DNA of 64,000 nucleotides from NCBI GenBank assembly GCA_002104985.1, contig MCGO01000087.1:104807-168806 (forward strand), given 5' to 3'. A program made the position numbers and the translations under genes. Positions 56,903 through 64,000 of this stretch are shown here, one piece after another (position 1 is the first letter of the stretch; every line of letters begins with the position of its first letter). Origin of the DNA: Rhizoclosmatium globosum (lineage: Eukaryota > Chytridiomycota > Chytridiomycetes > Chytridiales > Chytriomycetaceae). The notes under the pieces were generated by a model. That model was not told where the DNA came from. It worked only from the letters and a program-made list of their open reading frames with translations, and did no database searches.

Positions 56903-58424
56903 TTACTTCTTCTTCATAAAGCTTCCACCCTTCTTCTTGGCTGGACCGCTGGCTGCCTTCGCGTCGGGCTGAACAAATTGTAAGATTAATGAAGCAATCA
57001 AGAAAAGTATTACCTTGCGCTTCACACCGGCAGCGCTACCAGCAGGCTTGTCAACAGGCTTGAAGTAATCCGCCAATCGGCCCTGTGTGGTACCCGTCCT
57101 TGTTTTGATGAGCTTTTGAATAGCAGAGCGGACACGGTCCTCACTAAAAAGTGGAATCAGTAAACGATGGAGATTTGAAAAGACAAGATCTCACTTGAAC
57201 CCTTTCTCTCCAACGAGATACTTGACAACACCCTCTTCATCTGGTGCCTCCCATTTGACATCTAACTCAGCAGCATCCGTGACACTCGGCGTCTTGAACA
57301 ACTCCCGCGCTTCCTTATACGGCCAATCCTCTGGAATCGCGTACTTTTTCGTATCAATGTGCTTCAAGATTGTTTCAATGTTCTTGTGCTCCTTAATCAA
57401 GGAGACTGCACGCGTTGGACCGATTCCTTTGATCGAGTCGCAGTAATCACATCCGAGAAGGATACACATGTCAATGAACTGATCCATAGTCATGCCAAGT
57501 CCTTCGAGGACTTTTGGGAGCTCGATTTCCATGACGGGCATTTTACGGGCTTCGGAGAAGGTTAAATGACGCATAAGGACGGGTGTTCCAAAAGTGAGGG
57601 TGTCCATGTCTTCGGAGCCTGCTGCGTATACTTTTCCTGACTTTGCGAGTGATGCGCATTGGGCTTCGGCCTCACATGGGGCCTAAGATAGTTAATGAGT
57701 ATTTGTGTGGGGATGAAGGAATGGGCATACCTCAATGTAAGGCACTCCCATTAATTTAAGCAGCCTTCTGCATTCTTCATTATGCTCTTTTGTAACTTTG
57801 ACTGTACGTCGACTGAACTTATCAAAGTTCTCAGCATCACCTGCAAAGTCCGAAAATGAGTCCCCAACAACAGCAACCCAGAACCAAACGCACCAGCTTC
57901 TTCTGCAGCTGCGGCAGCCTTCTCAGCTCCTTCTCTCTTTTCGCCACGTTTCTTGAGTTCGTTGCTCTTCATGTCCGGTGGCTTTCCGTCAAAGACATAG
58001 ACTGGTTTAATCCCATTTTCAAACATTCTGACTGTTCGATAGAGCATTCCCATCAAGTGACTGAGTGGTTGAATTGAAGCAGAATTGAAGAAGTTTAGAA
58101 GGTCTTCTTGTCTTGGAAGACAGAACTCACCTTGTTGTTTCGCCGGCCTCGTTCGTCAACTGCATTCCATCCTGCTGTCTGACTGCAATCAAAAACTGGT
58201 AGATGGACATGGATGCATCGATTGCGACCTGGTTTAAACGAGTGTGAGTGTGAGTGCGTGAAGTGTATTGAATATGAACTGGTTTTACTTTGCGACCGAA
58301 GCAGTTTGAAATGGGCAGTTCTTTGATGGCTCCTGGTGCATGTTCGGCAATGACTTTGCTGAGTCCGTGAATACCTGAGAACGAGTGAGTGAGGGAACAG
58401 GCAGCAGTTTGAATACGCACCCAT
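56903..58424 (-). CDS. FEN1: Flap endonuclease 1
   Basis: Structure-specific nuclease for Okazaki-fragment flaps and long-patch base-excision repair. A tiny first exon (58421-58424, ATGG) is spliced to [20 protein letters not shown]-domain: [17 protein letters not shown] and [19 protein letters not shown]-domain: [27 protein letters not shown], then [21 protein letters not shown] (helix-hairpin-helix). The C-terminus has a PIP box [12 protein letters not shown] for PCNA and a Lys-rich tail ending MKKK. All key Asp/Glu metal ligands are visible, and I found no frame break. Divergent from TAD1 across 103 bp. Confidence 0.96.
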
Positions 58425-58527
58425 TTTGATAAAGTTTCTTTCTGTCCGTGAATCTGTACAAGAAGTTACTTGGAAGCGATAATAATTCTATTCATTCATT
58501 TTCTCTCTCTATCCGCTATTTAAATAT

Positions 58528-60022
58528 ATGTCAAGTTCATTTCCTTTTCTTCTCCAAATGGATCAGTTGGTTGTGGACAAACTCCTCAGTCTCAAGAAGC
58601 CAGAAGCTACCGGGAAATGGACAGTAGCAGCAGGAATTGTCATGAACGGCGATACAGTTGTGGCGATTGGGTGTGTTTACTGTTTGATCAACAGCACAAC
58701 TCATCAGTTCTTGACAGAACAGGCGTCAAATGCCTCAGCCACTCACTCGCAACTGAAGGAAGAAACAAAGTTGTAGCCGATGGTCATGCAGAAGTGCTCT
58801 GTCGACGGGCGTTCATTCGGTAAACCTGACATCGTAAACTTGCTCCTGTTCCTCTTAACCAACCCCAAAGGTTCCTCCTTCACCAAATGATTCTTGCATT
58901 CAAAAACGAAAAGAGTATCTTTACTGGCACACCCCCAGGATCTCAGTATCCCCTCATCCTAAGTGTCCCAACCACAACATTCCACATGTACATCTCCCAA
59001 TCGCCTTGTGGCGACGCGTCAATGACCTCATTAGATGAAACTCAAACTGAAGATGAACGTTCGCAGAATGAATCAAAGCGACGGAAATTCTTGGATGGGT
59101 CGTCGTCACATTCACAAGAAAGTCCAACGGATCCTGATGCATTCACGAAAGCTAAACAAAGAGGATTGGTCGCTCGTGGTCGAAATGATTATTCATTACT
59201 TGGGGTATTGCGTACGAAGCCAGGACGAAGTGATAGTGAAATGAGTTACAGCATGTCGTGCTCAGACAAAATTGCGAAATGGGGAGTTGTGGGAATCTCT
59301 GGAGCTTTGATTTCTCTTTTTGTGAAGGAGCCTGTGTATTTGGATTCTGTCAGTGTTGGGGATTTGTTTGAAAAGGAGGGCTTGAATCGAGCTTTGGTCA
59401 AAAGAATCGAGGGCGTGAAAGGTAAGCCCTTGTATGATTGCTGTGAATTTTATTTATCTGAATCTTGATTGGCGTTCAGGATTGCCGGAACATTTCCAAA
59501 TCAAGAAGCTTGACATACAGCAGTCCAAGGTTGACTTCCCATATAGCAAGTCATTCCTCGAATCTAAACATACTGACAAACCGTCACCTACCACGTCTGA
59601 TGTTTGTGAGTTCCTGCTCAGCTGATTCCAATCGTCATCCTAATACTTCTGCGAAAGGTCTTGGATGGACGAAAGGTGTCCCACACAATCCCCTCGAGGT
59701 CCTCAGCAGTAATGGACGCAAACAAGGACACGCGAAACGTAAAGGAGAGTGGCATGAAAAGTCGGAGTCTGAACTGTGCAACAATCGATTACGTCTCTTA
59801 TTCCTTGAGCTGATAGACGCAGCTCGTGCCGCAGATGCTCTTCCTGCTTGCTTAAAGTAAAGTGTTGATCCTGTTACCCAGATGCTAATCGTGATTAGGG
59901 ACGTGAATCTTGTAAACGCAACATATCAGGAAATTAAATTGCATGCAAAAGAGTACAATGATGCCAAGAAAGCGTTATTAGATAACGAGACATTCAGAGG
60001 ATGGGTTGTGAAAGAGACCTGA
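58528..60022 (+). CDS. TAD1: tRNA-specific adenosine deaminase 1 (A37 of tRNA-Ala)
   Basis: Exons 58528-58670, 58718-58819, 58871-59421, 59480-about 59600, about 59610-59858 and 59900-60022. ADAR-like deaminase with KWTVAAGIVM, the zinc/proton-shuttle motif DGHAEVLCRRAF, SPCGDAS (first Cys ligand), KPGRSD, and MSCSDKIAKWGVVGISGALIS (second Cys ligand). Near 59600-59620 the frame changes by one base (SDVC to SADSNRHP); either a very short intron or a consensus error. The C-terminal NGRKQGHAKRKGEWHEKSES block fits the family. Nuclear or cytosolic tRNA modification. Confidence 0.9.
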
Positions 60023-60161
60023 GTACAATAATAAATGTTCTCGTATGGTAATTGTATTGCATGCAATTCTGTGCAAATTCAAAGACGACCATGGAGAACC
60101 TTTTAAGTGAATTAAGCTATACTTCTTGTACTTATTCACACGAAATAAGAACTTTCTTCAA

Positions 60162-60810
60162 ATGGTTGAGCTGAACGCGGAATTGTTAGACCAAGTTGAT
60201 GCATACCTTCAGCTTCAATCAGAGATCGGCCAACTCCTCAGAAAGGTTTGATACCAGCCAACTCGTCCTTGCATGGGGCTAACATGCGGTTAGGGCTTTA
60301 TGCATCTAGCAGAAGCAAAGTACGTTCTTGGACCTTTAAAGCTCTCGCAACACTCATACTCACGCAAAATGGAAGCAACCGCGTTCTGGTGAGTATTTGA
60401 ATTTGTATATGATTCACAGTCGTCCTGACCGTCATGTACTTTAAAGCCTTCAAATCGCTTCAGCTGCCGAACCAACGGACATTGCCGAACAGATCGAATC
60501 CCTCACTGTCCAAGAAGAAACAAGCACGATTCGAAGGAGGAAGAAGGAGACAAAGGAGGAAGAACAAAGTGTGGAGGGTGAAGTTGAACTGACCGAGGAA
60601 GAGAAGGAAGCTCAACGGGAGAAGGAAATAGAAGAGCAGAAGAAGATGGAAAGGGCTGAGAGACTCAAGAACCCTCTTTATATGCTTGGAGGTGCTCTGC
60701 CGCCTCGTGCATTGAGAGAAGCTCAAACTGCTTTCAAAGAGGCTTTGGGGAAGATGGTGGAAGCCAAAGATATGTATGTTGTGTCTTCAACCTTTAGCAA
60801 TGTGGAGTAA
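60162..60810 (+). CDS. VMA22: V-ATPase assembly factor VMA22/CCDC115-like
   Basis: Three exons: 60162-60245, 60294-60388 and 60447-60810; 180 residues. N-terminal helix ELLDQVDAYLQLQSEIGQLL, then GFMHLAEAKYVLGPLKLS, a Glu/Lys-rich charged stretch, and the conserved C-terminal block NPLYMLGGALPPRALREAQT that marks this family. Works in the ER to assemble the V0 sector. All exon joins keep frame. Confidence 0.82.
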
Positions 60811-60947
60811 TTAGAAGTTAATATTTGCTGTGTTTTTGTTGTTGTTCTACATTTGTTCCATACTCTTTCACAACTGGATAATAATACTCTATCCAAAATC
60901 TTTGGGAAGGGCAACCTCAACAGCCCCTCGCAACACACACCCCGACA

Positions 60948-61834
60948 ATGGAAGAATGGAAGAGCATCCTTCAACGCCTGAAGACTCTTGAAGAGTGCCG
61001 CAAGTCTGGCGACCTCGTCCTCAAAAAGATGAACAAGATTCACGGGAAAGTACTCGCCAAAGACAAGATGAACAGCAAAGTCGCGAAAACGCTTTTGGAT
61101 GTGTATACTGAGACCAATGTGACTGCGAGCTTGGAGAAGAGGTTTGCTGATTGTTCTGTGTGGAAAGCAGGGTTGATGAAGTATCTGCAACTTGCGTAGA
61201 CTGCTGCCTACTCTGATTGATGACCTTGAAAAATTGGAGCGTAGTATGGAGAAGAAGCGCAAGGGGGATGAAAAGAGTGGATCCGTCCCAAAGAAACAGA
61301 GACCGTGAGTTCTTGACCATCACTCCAAAAGCTCATAATCTAAAATGATGCATTTTCATTCTTGGGGTTTCATTAAGTAGTGACGACGAGCCAATTGTCA
61401 CGGTGGGTGCCCAAGTCGTGGTGAAACCAGGAAACGACTTTATTCTCGCGAACGTGATTCGGTACCGCCCTGATAAAGAGAAATGGGAAGTGGAAGATGT
61501 AGATGAAGACGATGGCTTCAATGCAAAAAAGTATGTGTATTACTATTCATTCGCAACCACTTACCATCTGTCAATAAGAAAATACCTCTCAACTATGAAA
61601 CAAATTATTGTCCTACCGAAACCAAACGACCCCAACATCCGTGAATTCCCTGAAGGTCACACAGTACTTGCGCTGTATCCTGGAACAACGTGTTTCTACA
61701 AAGGAATCGTGATGATGAAAGCGAGTGCGAATCCAATGAAGGAATATCTTGTGCGGTTTGAGGATGATGGGGATCAGGATCGGCCTGTCAAGGTGCAGCA
61801 TTGTTTGGATTATCCGAAGCAGAAGAAGGGATGA
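60948..61834 (+). CDS. SGF29: SAGA-associated factor 29, tandem Tudor (frame broken once)
   Basis: Reader of H3K4me2/3 in the SAGA complex. The N-terminal helical part starts MEEWKSILQRLKTLEECRK. The frame ends at 61197-61199, but LLPTLIDDLEKLERSMEKK continues in another frame, so an indel lies near 61185-61200. After an intron come the Tudor modules: VTVGAQVVVKPGNDFILANVIRYRP.KEKWEVEDVDEDD and, after a further intron, TVLALYPGTTCFYKGIVMM and EYLVRFEDDGDQ.RPVKVQHCLDYP. Tyr/Phe cage residues are visible. Confidence 0.88.
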
Positions 61835-61985
61835 TAACTGTGGAGCTCTGATGACTATTAGTTAGGGCGTACAGTGAGAGTGTGAGAGTTTTTGTGGAAT
61901 ACAATTGTGATATAGTGATATACCATTCGTGTGATTATGGGACGATTCATTTTTGTTTTTCTCATCACAAACAAGCGACAAACAC

Positions 61986-63178
61986 ATGGGCAAGTTCCAA
62001 CGACCCAAGAAGATGCCTGCTGGACTGTACCGGGTTTCCCTGAATACAGCAGTAAGTACTTTAAGTGGCTCATGTGGCCATAACTGATGTCATCAACAAC
62101 AGAACTCCATCCCGGAAGCATTCGAATTGCTCCGTCATCAAGTTGAAGACGACCCAGACAGCAACGGCCACGTCGCACTTAAACAAGGCACAATCCTCTA
62201 CTCAAACCTCTTTGGAAACGCAACACTTCCTGAGAAACTGCAACTCCTGGAACTGATGATTAAAGCTGCGAAATTGGGAGAGTCGGCGGAGACACCGAGA
62301 CCCCCGGAGCTCTGTGACGCACTTCAGGATTTCATTCTGACGACGAGTGTGGACCATCCCCTTGTCCGGGCGGTGGGACTGTACCTGGCTGCGGAAGTGA
62401 CAAGGAAAGAGGACTTTTTGTATGGTGTCAAGGCAGCGCTTGAGGAATGCACGGCGGGAGATGCAGCGGCGGGATTAGATGAGTATTCTGAAGGAGTCTT
62501 GAAAAAGTTTGGGTGTGAAGTGGATACGGCTCTGTTTTGGTGTGACGAGGGGCTAGGAAGGCGAGTGACCTTTGGGAGCGGGGACAAATCAAGCAACTGC
62601 GAAACTTTTCAATGAGTCGGATACGGACATTGCCGCCTGGATTGAATTATTACTTGGAGTATTACTTGGGCATGTATATGAGGACATTTCATATTGATTT
62701 TGAGGAGGGATGCCCCACGACGGTGCAAGATGAGGAGTTTATTGTGGAATTTGCGAGGGATAGTCGGCACCATATGTTCCATCGTGCAATTGCTGGATTC
62801 TGTGCGTGGAAAATATCCATCTTGTTGAACAGTCCTGTGCCGAAACGACTTGCGACGGCACTTGAGCGGTTCAAGAGTATTCCGCGGGAAGAATTACAGA
62901 GCACGATATGGGGTTATATGGATGTGATCGAAACGCTGGATTCAGCCATCTATGGAAAGACTGTTGGATGGGTTGTGTTGATTGAGAGTGCAGCAAAGAG
63001 CCCAAGCATTCAAGAAAACTGGAGTGGCCACAGCTGTGCAGGATGTTCGACACACAGTATTCATTCTACGGAGGGATCATTTAAAAAGTGTTCCAAATGT
63101 CAAGGGCGGTATTATTGCTCGAGCAGTTGCCAGTTGAAGGATTGGAAGGCAGGACACAAGTACTCTTGCATGTCTTGA
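61986..63178 (+). CDS. MYND zinc-finger protein with C-terminal MYND (frame broken)
   Basis: Exon 1 61986-62051 (MGKFQRPKKMPAG), exon 2 from 62103. A helical Leu/Ala-rich body (KLQLLELMIKAAKLGES, VRAVGLYLAAEVTRKED) is followed near 62570-62660 by frame changes: the text TAKLFNESDTDIAAWIELLL is protein-like in a third frame. It then reads TVQDEEFIVEFARDSRHHMF to the C-terminal MYND finger (CAGC, FKKCSKCQGRYYCSSSCQ, HKYSC). No enzymatic domain seen. The MYND sits at the opposite end compared with the protein at 3130-4259. Confidence 0.65.
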
Positions 63179-63290
63179 TTCTCTTTGTTTGAGTTTGTGC
63201 ATCATTTTTAGTCTTAGAGTTTTCAGTTCACGAATGTATTTACGTTATTTGGTTATTTGGTTGTTTTGATTTCTGTCTGAGTTGGTTGAA

Positions 63291-64000
63291 ATGCGGCGAT
63301 TCAGCACCACTGCAACTGGCAGGCCACCACTAGTACAAAGCAAGTTGGATTCAACTACTCCGAGTACTTGTACTGATGTATAAGCAGACGCCCGCGCCAC
63401 GCACGAACGCCGTGTCGATCCAGATGCTTCCCCCGTTTCTCCACTCGCAACTCTTCCCGTCGCCCTCGCCGCCGCCACCCGAATTCGCGGCGTCTCTTTC
63501 GAAGCGGCTTCTTTCCGCGTTTGAACTTCTCGAAAACAGGAACCGCCAATCAACGACGTTGCCCTGGCCCTGCCTCAACTCGCGTCAAACTCGCTCGAAT
63601 CGCACTTTCGCGTAATTGGAAAAGACGCCGCAGAGCCATTCAGAACACTCACGTCGCACTTGGCCGCCGCGTCGTTGCCCGCGCGTCCGAAAACTTGGTC
63701 AAAGTCTGCTGGCTGGACACGCTACAATTCAGATGCATCTGCGACAAACGTGCCCTTTCCTGAATGCAAGGCCCTCGTATTTGATATTGAAAACATGTGG
63801 GCGGTGTCGCCATTTGCTATCATGGCTGTTGCTGCATCTGAAACTTTGGTATTCTTGGGTCTCACCTGAACTCGCTGACCTCGTCTCTCCTCCGAATCAA
63901 ATAAGAGAAGGACAAAGATTGCTGCGTCTCCAAGTCAGTGATTCGTCGAATTCAAAACTCTGATTCCTCTTGGCCTCAATGACTCCACACCACGCGTTAT
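63291..64000 (+). CDS. MIP1: Mitochondrial DNA polymerase gamma, N-terminal part (runs off window; frame broken)
   Basis: Catalytic subunit replicating mitochondrial DNA. Starts MRRFSTTATGRPPLVQSK, a classic mitochondrial presequence. Then family text PRTNAVSIQMLPPFLHSQLF, SLESHFRVIGKDAAEPFR, LPARPKTWSKSAGWTRY, and the exonuclease motif I region CKALVFDIENM (Asp/Glu metal ligands; normally D-V/I-E), followed by WYSWVSPELADL. Frame changes are needed near 63375, at the AAAA run of 63533-63538 (one A missing), and near 63845 (one T extra, ACTTTGG for ACTTGG). The polymerase domain lies outside. Confidence 0.88.

Overview
The window looks like nuclear DNA of a fungus. It is gene-dense and the genes carry many short introns (mostly 44-70 bp, GT..AG, often with CTAAC/CTGAC-like branch sites). 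It encodes a Zn2Cys6 transcription factor with a fungal middle-homology region, a GH18 chitinase with chitin-binding modules, an EFM7-type eEF1A methyltransferase and a Slm-like BAR-PH protein. It also carries genes better known from animals and flagellated lineages (profilin-4, actin maturation protease ACTMAP, HDHD2, many MYND proteins). That mixture suggests an early-diverging zoosporic fungus, most likely a chytrid; this lineage call is inference.

Layout. 1-4.3 kb: 3' part of prolyl oligopeptidase, two tandem CFEM-like membrane proteins (one decayed) and a MYND protein. 4.4-4.8 kb: tRNA-Trp and tRNA-Pro. 5.2-14.3 kb: ankyrin protein, modular chitinase, HDHD2 phosphatase, two tandem multi-pass membrane orphans, Zn2Cys6 factor. 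14.6-24.3 kb: phosphopantothenate-cysteine ligase and the giant ASCC3/Slh1 helicase in head-to-head arrangement, then thymidylate synthase. 24.7-31.5 kb: two copies of one SDR gene (about 1 kb direct duplication, the second frameshifted) around an orphan and two LRR genes. 31.7-41.7 kb: cytochrome P450, APH-fold kinase, disordered orphan, two EFM7 paralogues flanking a sulfatase, ACTMAP. 41.7-42.9 kb: eIF3g.

43-54 kb is the most striking part: eight consecutive genes on the minus strand, seven of which end in a basic helix-loop-helix (bHLH) domain. They share an intron at the same codon at the start of helix 2 and a recurring short motif of the form R-[VIL]-T-P-[SA]-Q-[IL]-[LM]. I read this as a locally expanded, lineage-specific transcription factor family.

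54-64 kb is housekeeping: BAR-PH protein, profilin-4, FEN1, tRNA adenosine deaminase TAD1, V-ATPase assembly factor VMA22, SAGA subunit SGF29, a second MYND protein, and the 5' part of mitochondrial DNA polymerase gamma.

A caution for every reader: many conserved genes here (PPCS, sulfatase, ACTMAP, eIF3g, several bHLH genes, SGF29, POLG) are broken by single-base indels, several of them in homopolymer runs, while long genes such as ASCC3, P450 and FEN1 are intact. Sequencing or consensus error is the simplest explanation. Gene models were built by hand from homology and splice signals, with no alignment tool.
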